From contig NZ_JAFFZO010000013.1 of NCBI RefSeq assembly GCF_016924145.1, positions 53,389 to 117,388 on the forward strand: a stretch of 64,000 nucleotides of DNA, written 5' to 3'. This document shows, one piece after another, positions 26,174 to 33,920 of the stretch (positions within the stretch are counted from its first letter, which is position 1; the number at the start of each line of letters is the position of its first letter). Both the position numbers and the translations under genes were made by a program. This DNA comes from Amphritea pacifica. GTDB taxonomy: Bacteria; Pseudomonadota; Gammaproteobacteria; Pseudomonadales; Balneatricaceae. The notes beneath the pieces were generated by a model. That model was not told the origin of the DNA, searched no databases, and saw nothing but the letters and a program-made list of their open reading frames with translations.

Positions 26174-26998
26174 TTATATCAGCACCTCAAGGCCCGATTG
26201 CAACTGCATCGCGTCTTCTGATATTGATGCGCTATGCGGGGGTAATCCCGCCAGCTCGGCTTCTGCGGCGGGGAACATCGCAATCACCTCTTCGGTGGTT
26301 AGCTTTTTACGCATGCAGGTGTTGATATAGCAGGCGATATTCACAATCGCACTCAAAGGGGTAGGGGGATCGGCGTCGAAAGGCTGTTTGTGGTAACGCA
26401 CCGCTTCGCCCAGGCTGGCGGGGAACTGCCAGTAGCGCAACAGTGCTTCGCCGGCTTCTGCTGTGGTGAAGTTCAGCCTGACTCTCTCCGCTTCAGAGCG
26501 GTCGCAGTCGGTTTCATCAACCAGTTTCTGTATTGCTTCGGCGAGCTTTGGTTTGGTCAGGTGTAGTAGCAATCTGCCAATATTATGGATCAGACCCACG
26601 GTAAACGCAGTATCGGGATCCACCGCCGTGCTCTTTTCTGCCAGCCATTTAGCCAGTGCCGCAACCTGAAAGGATTCAGCCCAGAACTGTTTGAGATCAA
26701 GACCTTCAACCTGTTTGACTGAACCGGCAAAACCAGAGGCAATCACCATCGTTTTCAGCTGCGCCATGCCCAGCATGATGATAGCTTCATGGATTGAGGT
26801 TACTTTCCGACTCAGGCCAAAGTGTGCAGAGTTAACCAGGCGCAGAAGCTTCAGCGACAGTGTCTGATCATGGATCACTTTTTCCGCGATCACGCCGTAA
26901 TCGGCTTTTGGGTTGTTGAGTTGCAGAATTAGTTCGCGTACGACATCGGGAACATTTGGCAGTTTATGGGTTTGTTGTAATAGCTCACTGACTTCCAT
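26174..26998 (-). CDS. HDOD domain protein
   Basis: 274 aa from the ATG at 26998, where GAGGATGAGG precedes; an earlier in-frame start at 27031 lacks a site. The HDOD region runs about residues 10-210: LPNVPDVVRELILQLNNP, LSLKLLRLVNSAHFG, IHEAIIMLGMAQLKTMVI, AFTVGLIHNIGRLLL. HDOD proteins are non-hydrolytic relatives of HD phosphodiesterases and act in signalling. No second domain is present. Confidence 0.9.
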   Translation of the reverse strand: MEVSELLQQTHKLPNVPDVVRELILQLNNPKADYGVIAEKVIHDQTLSLKLLRLVNSAHFGLSRKVTSIHEAIIMLGMAQLKTMVIASGFAGSVKQVEGLDLKQFWAESFQVAALAKWLAEKSTAVDPDTAFTVGLIHNIGRLLLHLTKPKLAEAIQKLVDETDCDRSEAERVRLNFTTAEAGEALLRYWQFPASLGEAVRYHKQPFDADPPTPLSAIVNIACYINTCMRKKLTTEEVIAMFPAAEAELAGLPPHSASISEDAMQLQSGLEVLI

Positions 26999-27124
26999 GG
27001 CCTCATCCTCTTGAGTTCGGGGTAACAGCAATTCTGTTATTTGACGAACTGAGTAACAATGCTTTCAGAATCAGGCTGAAGTTGTCATTTTGCAATAACA
27101 ATGGACCTCACTATGGGAGGTACC

Positions 27125-27155
27125 GATCCGGTAGAATTTTTCCTGCTACCGGATC
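27125..27155. repeat. 10-bp inverted repeat downstream of hypothetical gene
   Basis: GATCCGGTAG (27125-27134) and CTACCGGATC (27146-27155) form a perfect stem with an 11-base loop. There is no T run after it on the reverse strand, so it may be a weak terminator or mRNA end for the gene at 27167-27535. Confidence 0.55.
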
Positions 27156-27166
27156 AGTTGGTGGGA

Positions 27167-27535
27167 TCAGAGGTTGAGTACGTGTTTTTCGATATGAGAG
27201 CGAAGCTCTTCGTACTGTCCCATCTCTTCGGGCTTGAAGTAGAACTTGTAAAAGTTGCGTTCAACAACGCTGCCTTTGGCATCGCCGATCTTCTCTTTTG
27301 TGCTGGAATAGCGGTAAGCCATCTGCAGGTGAATAACACGGGTGTGCGGCGGCACGGTGATCTGGTGGTTTTCAAGATCGAAGCGGGTCTTGGTCTCTTT
27401 GATGGTGTAGAAAGAGATCTCAGCTGCATGACCCAGATTGATCAGAAAGTTACTGGTGACTGGCATGATATGGTTTTTTTCCATGCCGTTGTGTTCCATG
27501 TAGATACCGCAATTTTTCTTGATCTTAATAAACAT
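27167..27535 (-). CDS. Hypothetical protein
   Basis: 122 aa, not recognised. Beta-rich composition: VTSNFLINLGHAAEISFYTIKET, RFDLENHQITVPPHTRVIHLQMAY, then a charged alpha-like tail (EEMGQYEELRSHIEKHVL). No signal peptide, membrane segment or Cys motif. GCGGAA precedes the start. The forward-strand frame over the same bases lacks protein-like sequence. It sits between the HDOD gene and alaA on the same strand. Confidence 0.6.
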   Translation of the reverse strand: MFIKIKKNCGIYMEHNGMEKNHIMPVTSNFLINLGHAAEISFYTIKETKTRFDLENHQITVPPHTRVIHLQMAYRYSSTKEKIGDAKGSVVERNFYKFYFKPEEMGQYEELRSHIEKHVLNL

Positions 27536-27565
27536 ACTGATTCCGCGAGAGTGAGTTATTGTTAA

Positions 27566-27733
27566 GGAGGATGCGACCAGTTCTCTTGCGTCTCTGGCTG
27601 TTCAGTATCAACACAGAATCAATTAAACCTATTCAGATCTTCCTTCGCACTGGAAAGCTGCAACGCCGCCAGATTATATGTCTGTTTTATAACAGAAAGA
27701 TGACTAAGTATAGAGCCTGATTCAGAAATAAAA
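27566..27733. other. Intergenic region between hypothetical gene and alaA
   Basis: AAGGAGG-like and AT-rich stretches probably contain the promoter of the gene at 27167-27535. Nothing else is recognised. Confidence 0.3.
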
Positions 27734-27755
27734 AAAGCGATCATCAGATCGCTTT
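27734..27755 (-). terminator. alaA terminator
   Basis: AAAGCGATC, loop ATCA, GATCGCTTT; on the reverse strand it ends in a T run (27731-27736). It is ten bases beyond the alaA stop. Confidence 0.9.
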
Positions 27756-27764
27756 AGAAAAGGG

Positions 27765-28982
27765 TTATTCCTGTGAGTAGTTTTTCAGAAACATCGCAAT
27801 ACGATCTATGGCTTCGCAGAGTTCATCCTCCCGTGGCAGGAATACCAGGCGGAAGTGCTGGGTGTCCGGGACATTAAAACCACTGCCCTGAACAATCAGT
27901 ACCTTCTGCTGCTGCAGCAGATCCAGTGCCAGCTTTTCATCGTTCTTAATCGGATAGATCTCCGGGTCAAGTCTGGCAAACAGGTAGAGCGCCCCCTGAG
28001 GTTTGACGCAGGAGACGCCAGGAATGTCGTTGAGCTTCTGCCAGGCAAGCTGACACTGATCGTGCAGGCGTCCGCCGGGCACTGTCAGTTCGTTAATGCT
28101 CTGGTATCCCCCCAGTGCTGTCTGGATCGCATGCTGGGCTGGCACGTTAGCACAGAGGCGCATACTGGCCAGCATCTCCAGGCCTTCAATATAATCTCGG
28201 GCGTGATGCTTAGGGCCGGTCAGTACCATCCAGCCAGAGCGAAAGCCAGCGGCCCGGTAAGCCTTGGATAATCCGTTAAAGGTGATGCAGAGAATATCGT
28301 CGCTCAGCGAAGCCATCGGGATATGCCGGGCGCCGTTGTAAGTTATCTTATCGTAGATCTCGTCCGCAAAAACGATCAGACCAAACTCTTCTGCCAGCGC
28401 AATAATCTGGCGCAAAACCGCTTCCGGGTAAACAGCGCCGGTGGGGTTGTTCGGGTTAATAACCACAATCCCCTTGGTGCGTTCGGTGATTTTGCTGCGG
28501 ATATCATCAATGTCCGGAGTCCATCCTTTCTCTTCATTGCAGAGGTAATGGACCGGGTTACCGCCAGCGAGGCTGGCTGCGGCGGTCCAGAGTGGATAGT
28601 CGGGGGCTGGGATTAATAGCTCATCGTTATCGTTCAGCAGTCCCTGCGTCGCCATAACAATCAGTTCGCTGACGCCGTTGCCCAGATAAATATCTTCAAT
28701 GGCGACATTACGGATACCGTTCTTCTGGCACTCCTGCATCACCGCTTTGCGGGCGGAAAACAGCCCTTTGGAATCACAATAGCCCTGTGCTGAAGGCAGG
28801 TTGTAAATAACGTCCTGAACAATCTCTTCCGGTGCATCAAAACCAAACGGGGCCGGGTTGCCGATATTCAGTTTTATAATGCGTTGGCCCTCTTCCTCAA
28901 GACGTTTGGCTTCCTGAAGGACGGGACCACGGATGTCATAGCAGACGTTGATCAGTTTATTTGATTTTCTGATAACGGACAT
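27765..28982 (-). CDS. alaA: Glutamate-pyruvate aminotransferase AlaA
   Basis: 405 aa, the same as E. coli AlaA. PLP enzyme making alanine from pyruvate and glutamate. Motifs: NIGNPAPFGFDAP, CDSKGLFSARKAV, NPNNPTGAVYP, FADEIYDKI, and FNGLSKAYRAAGFRSGW with the PLP-binding Lys; FRLVFLPRED near the end carries the carboxylate Arg. It is monocistronic with its own terminator and divergent from msrB. Confidence 0.96.
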   Translation of the reverse strand: MSVIRKSNKLINVCYDIRGPVLQEAKRLEEEGQRIIKLNIGNPAPFGFDAPEEIVQDVIYNLPSAQGYCDSKGLFSARKAVMQECQKNGIRNVAIEDIYLGNGVSELIVMATQGLLNDNDELLIPAPDYPLWTAAASLAGGNPVHYLCNEEKGWTPDIDDIRSKITERTKGIVVINPNNPTGAVYPEAVLRQIIALAEEFGLIVFADEIYDKITYNGARHIPMASLSDDILCITFNGLSKAYRAAGFRSGWMVLTGPKHHARDYIEGLEMLASMRLCANVPAQHAIQTALGGYQSINELTVPGGRLHDQCQLAWQKLNDIPGVSCVKPQGALYLFARLDPEIYPIKNDEKLALDLLQQQKVLIVQGSGFNVPDTQHFRLVFLPREDELCEAIDRIAMFLKNYSQE

Positions 28983-29146
28983 GGATTAATCCTGTAGTGG
29001 TGTCCTGTAATATTCTATTATCGATAAGAGGTAATAAATAACAGTGATAACAGCTTATCGAAGGGCCGGAATAATACGCTGTTTCACAGAGGTTGCACAG
29101 AGACAGATTGATCTTTTCGTTTAGGGTGTTTGTATTGGAGTTTTTT

Positions 29147-29557
29147 ATGGCTGGTGATGAATTTAAAGTGAAAAAAACTGAGGCAGAGTGGCGTGAGCAG
29201 CTGACTCCCGAGCAGTTCTATGTCTGTCGACAGAAGGGTACAGAACGGCCTGGAACGGGCCGGTATGATCAGTTTTTCAAGGATGGAAAGTATCATTGTA
29301 TCGCCTGTGGGGAGCAGTTATTCAACAGTGATAATAAGTTTGATGCCGGATGCGGCTGGCCCAGTTTTGATGCCCCTGCGGTGGCTGAGAATATTACCGA
29401 AAACCGGGATACTTCACACGGCATGATCCGCACTGAGGTGGTGTGCAGCAACTGTGGCGCACATCTTGGGCATCTGTTTCCCGATGGACCAACCGCCACC
29501 GGTATGCGTTACTGCATCAATTCGGTCGCTATCGATTTTCACTCAGAGGAGGACTGA
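29147..29557 (+). CDS. msrB: Peptide-methionine (R)-S-oxide reductase MsrB
   Basis: 136 aa from the ATG at 29147 (TTGGAG upstream); an upstream in-frame start would add 18 unlikely residues. Reduces methionine-R-sulfoxide in proteins. Zinc ligands are the CIAC and CSNC pairs, and the catalytic Cys is in [11 protein letters not shown]. The GCGWPSF block is the substrate site. It ends three bases before the next gene, suggesting co-transcription. Confidence 0.97.
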   Translation: MAGDEFKVKKTEAEWREQLTPEQFYVCRQKGTERPGTGRYDQFFKDGKYHCIACGEQLFNSDNKFDAGCGWPSFDAPAVAENITENRDTSHGMIRTEVVCSNCGAHLGHLFPDGPTATGMRYCINSVAIDFHSEED

Positions 29558-29560
29558 CAG

Positions 29561-30229
29561 GTGAAGTCTTTTAAATGGCTCTATGAACATGTGGAGGCCC
29601 ATAAAGTTGGCCAGGATGTTGAAGCCCTGCTGCCACAGGTGAAATCTGCTGAAGAGCTCAGGGCGATGGGGGATGACCGGTTGTTATCGCAAATCTGCCT
29701 GCGGGTCTTTCGTGCGGGAATCAAGCATTCGGTGGTCGATGCAAAGTGGCCTGCGTTTGAGCAGGCTTTCTATGGTTTTGATCCCGATAAGATTGTTTTG
29801 ATGAGCGATGACCAGTTGGAAAACCTGATGCAGAATGATCAGATTATCCGACACTGGGGAAAGATTAAATCGGTGCGTACAAATGCGATGATGGTGACTG
29901 AGCTGGCGGCGCAACATGGCAGCTTTGCTAATTTTATTGCGGACTGGCCAGTGACCAATATTATCGGGTTATGGCAACTGCTGAAGAAGCAGGGGCAGCA
30001 GTTGGGAGGGAAGTCAGGCGCTTATTTTTTGCGCCAGATTGGAAAAGATACCTTTATTATGACTGATGATGTTGTTGCGGCGCTGAAAGCTCAGGATATT
30101 ATTGATAAAGCGCCTGCTGCACAGCGGGATCTGCAAAAAGTGCAGGACTGTTTCAATCAGTGGCAGCAGGAGTCAGGCCGGCCGATGGCGCAGATCAGCC
30201 GGCTGTTGTCCTATACGGTAGGCTGGTGA
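29561..30229 (+). CDS. DNA-3-methyladenine glycosylase I-like protein
   Basis: 222 aa from a GTG with GACAG upstream. The segment LSQICLRVFRAGIKHSVVDAKW, then FEQAFYGFDPDKI, DQLENLMQNDQIIRHWGKI and RTNAMMVTEL matches the Tag/COG2818 helix-hairpin-helix glycosylase core. The N-terminal Cys/His and C-terminal His/Cys zinc ligands of classical Tag are not present, so it is a divergent member; activity on methylated adenine is not assured. It follows msrB by three bases. Confidence 0.8.
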   Translation: MKSFKWLYEHVEAHKVGQDVEALLPQVKSAEELRAMGDDRLLSQICLRVFRAGIKHSVVDAKWPAFEQAFYGFDPDKIVLMSDDQLENLMQNDQIIRHWGKIKSVRTNAMMVTELAAQHGSFANFIADWPVTNIIGLWQLLKKQGQQLGGKSGAYFLRQIGKDTFIMTDDVVAALKAQDIIDKAPAAQRDLQKVQDCFNQWQQESGRPMAQISRLLSYTVGW

Positions 30230-30235
30230 GCGGTC

Positions 30236-30808
30236 TTAGCGGGCCAGGAAGTTGACTAGTTTGGTATCATTAAATGCCCGGCTGATAGTCATCAGCAGGA
30301 TTTCGTTGACCATTTTCTGGTTATCCGCCAGAGAGGGCGTGGTTGCATACTGATACTCTTTCTCCGTGCTGTAATTTCCGCTCAGAAATTCACTGTTTTT
30401 CTCGGCAGTTACTTTAATGGTGGCGTTCAGCTTCACGGACTGTAGCGCACTCTGAGTCGCACTGTATTCCAGGTGAGTCAGTTCCACAGTGAGTTTGGTA
30501 TCGGCCGATGGTGCGGGTATGGCCCCCAGTTTGACGATCGCCACCCGGGCTCCCTGCTTCAGTGCTTCAGAGGCCGGGACGGGGAGAGTTACTTCAGCCC
30601 GGTCGCTGAAGCGACTGATGCGGTAACCAATAACATCTGAGTTGCGTATATCTTTGCTCTGGACTTCGATCTGAAGATTAGCAGGCAGAGTCGATTGGGC
30701 GGTTACCGTTGGGTGTAGGGGTTCAACTGATACCTGATGGGGCTTGAATGTACTGCACCCTGACAGCAGGAATATGCTGGTAAAGATCGTAATTATTACT
30801 TTGCGCAT
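30236..30808 (-). CDS. yajG: YajG family lipoprotein
   Basis: 190 aa (E. coli YajG 192). N-terminal signal ending in the lipobox LLSGC with the lipidated Cys near residue 18. The mature part is a conserved domain of unknown function (TLPANLQIEVQSKDIRNSDVIGYR and similar). It is encoded two bases after syd on the same strand, so the two are probably co-transcribed. Confidence 0.9.
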   Translation of the reverse strand: MRKVIITIFTSIFLLSGCSTFKPHQVSVEPLHPTVTAQSTLPANLQIEVQSKDIRNSDVIGYRISRFSDRAEVTLPVPASEALKQGARVAIVKLGAIPAPSADTKLTVELTHLEYSATQSALQSVKLNATIKVTAEKNSEFLSGNYSTEKEYQYATTPSLADNQKMVNEILLMTISRAFNDTKLVNFLAR

Positions 30809-30810
30809 GG

Positions 30811-31398
30811 TTATTGCTCCATATCGGGGATCGTTTTGGGCGTTAGTTTTTCCAGAAAAGCTTCCAGCGAGTCAGCTAGTTTCATAATGGGTTGTTTGCC
30901 CGGTTGTTCCAGCCAGATCTCGCCGGTCTGGTTATTGATCGATAAAAATTTTTCGCCATCAGGTTCGGTGCAGGCAAAAAACAGGGTAGCAGGTTGTTTC
31001 TGCTTCTGCTTAGTCAGCAAGTGGCCTATCAGGTTCCCGCGAAGACGCTCACTATCTTTTTCACTCCAGAGAAACAGCAGGCTAAGGTCGCCCCACTCAG
31101 AGGTTGCCGGAAGGGGATCAGACCAATAACGGCTATACCAGAGACGAAGGTCTTCATGGATGCTATAGCCCAATGCCTGCTCCAGCCGGTCTAACATATC
31201 ATGGCAGCTGTTGTTACTCTGTGACTGAAGAACCGGCTTCCAGGGGGTTTGCTGGCCTGGCTCTGAGGGCTGTTGGTGGCACTCCGAGGGCCAGTCAGGG
31301 TCATAGATTGTTAATGGTAGCCGTCCAGTCTGACGGAGGTGCAGATTAATAGCTGCTGCTACAAATGAATCGATTTTTTCAATCAGAGGCTGGGGCAT
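30811..31398 (-). CDS. syd: SecY-interacting protein Syd
   Basis: 195 aa (E. coli Syd 181). Soluble protein that binds SecY and monitors defective translocons. The blocks WGDLSLLFLWSEKDSERLRGNLIGHLLTKQK and PATLFFACTEPDGEKFLSINNQTGEIW match Syd well. It precedes yajG with a two-base gap. The upstream 210 bp separates it from the tRNA array. Confidence 0.88.
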   Translation of the reverse strand: MPQPLIEKIDSFVAAAINLHLRQTGRLPLTIYDPDWPSECHQQPSEPGQQTPWKPVLQSQSNNSCHDMLDRLEQALGYSIHEDLRLWYSRYWSDPLPATSEWGDLSLLFLWSEKDSERLRGNLIGHLLTKQKQKQPATLFFACTEPDGEKFLSINNQTGEIWLEQPGKQPIMKLADSLEAFLEKLTPKTIPDMEQ

Positions 31399-31566
31399 CT
31401 TAGTCTGGTCCGTTACAGCAATATTAGGCCTGTTACGCGGTAAGGCTTTTTATAGGTGTCGAGTGTACCAGAGTCAGTGCGGGTTGGTGAAAAACATCAG
31501 GGTATATGGTTTCTGCCCTGCAGGGGCGGGCGTTAATAGATGATGAAAATATTTTAAGATAAACGT

Positions 31567-31594
31567 TTGACATGCCAAGCAAAATCCTTACAAT
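31567..31594 (+). promoter_or_regulatory. Promoter of the tRNA array
   Basis: TTGACA (31567-31572), a 16-base spacer, and TACAAT (31589-31594) lie 16 bp before the first tRNA. The -35 is perfect and the -10 has one mismatch. The discriminator after it is GC-rich, as in stable-RNA promoters. Confidence 0.8.
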
Positions 31595-31610
31595 TCGGCT
31601 CTCGATTTGA

Positions 31611-31686
31611 GGGCGTGTAGCTCAGTTGGGAGAGCGTCGCCCTTACAAGGCGAATGTCGGGAGTTCGAGCCTCTCCACGCCCACCA
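31611..31686 (+). tRNA. tRNA-Val(TAC), copy 1
   Basis: Acceptor GGGCGTG/CACGCCC, D arm GCTC-GAGC, anticodon stem TCGCC/GGCGA with loop CTTACAA (anticodon TAC), T arm GGGAG-TTCGAGC-CTCTC, encoded CCA. Unlike the later copies its flanks cannot pair. Confidence 0.97.
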
Positions 31687-31700
31687 AGTCGAATATAAAC

Positions 31701-31855
31701 CGGTAGTTTAGTTGGTTCGATTACCGTCTGGTACATATGTGGGGATGGGTGGTCGCGGGTTCGAGTCCCGTACAATGCGGTAGTTTAGTTGGTTCGATTA
31801 CAGTCTGTCACATATGTGGGGATGGGTGGTCGCGGGTTCGAGTCCCGTACAATGC
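31701..31855 (+). pseudogene. Two degenerate tRNA-Asp-like units (A1, A2)
   Basis: Two head-to-tail units of 77 nt, each with the tRNA-Asp D-loop text and an intact T arm (GCGGGTTCGAGTCCCG), but a broken anticodon stem and no pairing acceptor stem. They lack CCA and end ACAATGCGG, which overlaps the start of the next unit. A1 reads TACATATGTG at the anticodon region; A2 reads CACATATGTG. The second unit runs directly into tRNA-Asp copy 1. Confidence 0.8.
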
Positions 31856-31932
31856 GGAGTGGTAGTTCAGTTGGTTAGAATACCTGCCTGTCACGCAGGG
31901 GGTCGCGGGTTCGAGTCCCGTCCATTCCGCCA
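31856..31932 (+). tRNA. tRNA-Asp(GTC), copy 1
   Basis: 77 nt with encoded CCA. Acceptor GGAGTGG/CCATTCC (one G-T), anticodon stem CCTGC/GCAGG with loop CTGTCAC (anticodon GTC), T arm GCGGG-TTCGAGT-CCCGT. Confidence 0.97.
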
Positions 31933-32040
31933 CCATTTAAAGATGAAGGGTTTATATAGTCTTGCATCTTGGATGTTCCGGATTATCCCGGAGCTTTCTT
32001 TTCAAAGTGCTGAAAAGATCGTAGCAGGCCATTGCTTAGT
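31933..32040 (+). repeat. Inter-tRNA spacer repeat, copy 1
   Basis: A spacer of about 107 bp that recurs almost unchanged at 32408-32514 and 32856-32963, always between a tRNA-Asp and the next tRNA-Val. It contains the hairpin-forming CCGGATTATCCCGG and ends GCTTAGT directly at the tRNA-Val 5' end. Confidence 0.85.
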
Positions 32041-32116
32041 GGGCGTGTAGCTCAGTTGGGAGAGCGTCGCCCTTACAAGGCGAATGTCGGGAGTTCGAGC
32101 CTCTCCACGCCCACCA
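32041..32116 (+). tRNA. tRNA-Val(TAC), copy 2
   Basis: Identical to copy 1 in the mature region. The leader GCTTAGT (32034-32040) is complementary to ACTAAGC (32116-32122), extending the acceptor helix past a three-base bulge. Confidence 0.97.
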
Positions 32117-32171
32117 CTAAGCTGAAGTGAAAGCTTCAATTCTGAGTATTTTTCTCGGGATAAACCACTGC

Positions 32172-32330
32172 GGAGTGGTAGTTCAGTTGGTTCGATTACT
32201 GTCTGTCACATATGTGGGGGTGGGTGGTCGCGGGTTCGAGTCCCGTACAATGCGGTAGTTTAGTTGGTTCGATTGCTGTCTGTCACATATGTGGGGATGG
32301 GTGGTCGCGGGTTCGAGTCCCGTACAATGC
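32172..32330 (+). pseudogene. Two degenerate tRNA-Asp-like units (A3, A4)
   Basis: A3 keeps the 5' GGAGTGGTAGTTCAG of tRNA-Asp and is about 82 nt; A4 lacks AGTGG in the acceptor strand and is 77 nt. Both have the CACATATGTG palindrome in place of the 3' anticodon stem, an intact T arm, and a non-pairing 3' end ACAATGCGG. The bases CCACT-GCGG-AGTGG at the front of A3 can form a 5-bp hairpin. Confidence 0.8.
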
Positions 32331-32407
32331 GGAGTGGTAGTTCAGTTGGTTAGAATACCTGCCTGTCACGCAGGGGGTCGCGGGTTCGAGTCCCGTCCAT
32401 TCCGCCA
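32331..32407 (+). tRNA. tRNA-Asp(GTC), copy 2
   Basis: Same 77-nt mature sequence as copy 1, with encoded CCA and anticodon GTC. Confidence 0.97.
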
Positions 32408-32514
32408 CTATTTAAAGATGAAGGGTTTATATAGCCTTCATCTTGGATGTTCCGGATTATCCCGGAGCTTTCTTTTCAAAGTGCTGAAAAGATCGTAGCA
32501 GGCCATTGCTTAGT
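32408..32514 (+). repeat. Inter-tRNA spacer repeat, copy 2
   Basis: Near-identical to the spacer at 31933-32040, with a small change in the first 40 bases. Confidence 0.85.
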
Positions 32515-32590
32515 GGGCGTGTAGCTCAGTTGGGAGAGCGTCGCCCTTACAAGGCGAATGTCGGGAGTTCGAGCCTCTCCACGCCCACCA
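32515..32590 (+). tRNA. tRNA-Val(TAC), copy 3
   Basis: Same mature sequence as copy 1, with the GCTTAGT leader and ACTAAGC trailer. Downstream spacer is shorter than after the other copies. Confidence 0.97.
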
Positions 32591-32619
32591 CTAAGCATGT
32601 TAAACGTTTTAACCACTGC

Positions 32620-32778
32620 GGAGTGGTCGTTCAGTTGGTTCGATTGCTGTCTGTCACATATGTGGGGATTAGTGGTCGCGGGTTCGAGTCCCGTACAATG
32701 CGGTAGTTTAGTTGGTTCGATTGCTGTCTGTCACATATGTGGGGATGGGTGGTCGCGGGTTCGAGTCCCGTACAATGC
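32620..32778 (+). pseudogene. Two degenerate tRNA-Asp-like units (A5, A6)
   Basis: Same design as A3/A4: first unit with GGAGTGG, second lacking AGTGG, both with CACATATGTG, intact T arm and ACAATGCGG end. A5 has GGGGATTAG where others have GGGGATGGG, and TCGTTC in the D arm. Confidence 0.8.
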
Positions 32779-32855
32779 GGAGTGGTAGTTCAGTTGGTTA
32801 GAATACCTGCCTGTCACGCAGGGGGTCGCGGGTTCGAGTCCCGTCCATTCCGCCA
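32779..32855 (+). tRNA. tRNA-Asp(GTC), copy 3
   Basis: Same 77-nt mature sequence with encoded CCA; anticodon GTC. Confidence 0.97.
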
Positions 32856-32963
32856 CTATTTAAAGATGAAGGGTTTATATAGCCTTGCATCTTGGATGTT
32901 CCGGATTATCCCGGAGCTTTCTTTTCAAAGTGCTGAAAAGATCGTAGCAGGCCATTGCTTAGT
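32856..32963 (+). repeat. Inter-tRNA spacer repeat, copy 3
   Basis: Near-identical to the first spacer; ends GCTTAGT at the next tRNA-Val. Confidence 0.85.
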
Positions 32964-33039
32964 GGGCGTGTAGCTCAGTTGGGAGAGCGTCGCCCTTACA
33001 AGGCGAATGTCGGGAGTTCGAGCCTCTCCACGCCCACCA
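32964..33039 (+). tRNA. tRNA-Val(TAC), copy 4
   Basis: Same mature sequence, with pairing leader and trailer. The spacer after it (CTGAAGTGAAAGCTTCAATT) repeats that after copy 2 and can form a TGAAG/CTTCA hairpin. Confidence 0.97.
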
Positions 33040-33094
33040 CTAAGCTGAAGTGAAAGCTTCAATTCTGAGTATTTTTCTCGGGATAAACCACTGC

Positions 33095-33253
33095 GGAGTG
33101 GTAGTTCAGTTGGTTCGATTACTGTCTGTCACATATGTGGGGGTGGGTGGTCGCGGGTTCGAGTCCCGTACAATGCGGTAGTTTAGTTGGTTCGATTACT
33201 GTCTGTCACATATGTGGGGATTAGTGGTCGCGGGTTCGAGTCCCGTACAATGC
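33095..33253 (+). pseudogene. Two degenerate tRNA-Asp-like units (A7, A8)
   Basis: Same design as A3/A4. A7 has GGGGGTGGG and A8 GGGGATTAG in the region between the palindrome and the T arm. The T arm is again unaltered and CCA is absent. Confidence 0.8.
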
Positions 33254-33330
33254 GGAGTGGTAGTTCAGTTGGTTAGAATACCTGCCTGTCACGCAGGGGG
33301 TCGCGGGTTCGAGTCCCGTCCATTCCGCCA
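33254..33330 (+). tRNA. tRNA-Asp(GTC), copy 4
   Basis: Same 77-nt mature sequence with encoded CCA. It is followed by a different kind of repeat from copies 1-3. Confidence 0.97.
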
Positions 33331-33497
33331 CTATTTCAGATGAAAGGTTAGAATACCTGCCTGTCATCTATCGTGGTAACGGATCGCAGGTTTAAGGTCT
33401 GTTGATTCTGCTACTATTTTGTGGATGAAAGGTTAGAGTACCTGCCTGTCATCTATCGTGGTAACGGATCGCAGGTTTAAGACTTGTTGATTCTGCC
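33331..33497 (+). pseudogene. Two strongly decayed tRNA-Asp-like units (B1, B2)
   Basis: Each unit of 82-85 nt starts CTATTT, has ATGAAAGGTTAGARTACCTG (D loop to anticodon of tRNA-Asp), then CTGTCATCTATCGTGGTAAC where the anticodon stem should close, and a decayed T arm (GGATCGCAGGTTTAAG) ending GTTGATTCTGC. The tail aligns base by base with the tRNA-Asp 3' half (GTCCATTCCGCCA) with several changes. The 3' part of B2 runs into a shortened spacer. Confidence 0.75.
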
Positions 33498-33553
33498 TCT
33501 TCTAAAGCCAAAAGTGCCTGGCTGAGAAGTAAAACGATAAGCCATTGCTTAGT

Positions 33554-33629
33554 GGGCGTGTAGCTCAGTTGGGAGAGCGTCGCCCTTACAAGGCGAATGT
33601 CGGGAGTTCGAGCCTCTCCACGCCCACCA
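33554..33629 (+). tRNA. tRNA-Val(TAC), copy 5
   Basis: Same mature sequence, with pairing leader and trailer; upstream only the last part of the spacer repeat is kept. Confidence 0.97.
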
Positions 33630-33684
33630 CTAAGCTGAAGTAAAAGCTTCAATCCTGAGTATTTGTCTTGGGATAAACCACTGC

Positions 33685-33843
33685 GGAGTGGTAGTTCAGT
33701 TGGTTCGATTGCTGTCTGTCACATATGTGGGGGTGGGTGGTCGCGGGTTCGAGTCCCGTACAATGCGGTAGTTTAGTTGGTTCGATTGCTGTCTGTCACA
33801 TATATGGGGATGGGTGGTCGCGGGTTCGAGTCCCGTACAATGC
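33685..33843 (+). pseudogene. Two degenerate tRNA-Asp-like units (A9, A10)
   Basis: Same design as A3/A4. In A10 the palindrome has decayed to CACATATATGG. T arms are intact. Confidence 0.8.
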
Positions 33844-33920
33844 GGAGTGGTAGTTCAGTTGGTTAGAATACCTGCCTGTCACGCAGGGGGTCGCGGGTTC
33901 GAGTCCCGTCCATTCCGCCA
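33844..33920 (+). tRNA. tRNA-Asp(GTC), copy 5
   Basis: Last intact tRNA of the array; same 77-nt sequence with encoded CCA. Confidence 0.97.

Noticed and set aside
27101-27565. 154-codon forward frame
   Set aside because: Antisense to the hypothetical gene at 27167-27535, includes its downstream inverted repeat and has no ribosome site.
31554-33652. Several open frames of 66-80 codons in the tRNA array, with translations such as GVVVQLVRIPACHAGGRGFESRPFRH
   Set aside because: These are translations of tRNA genes and their degenerate copies, not proteins.
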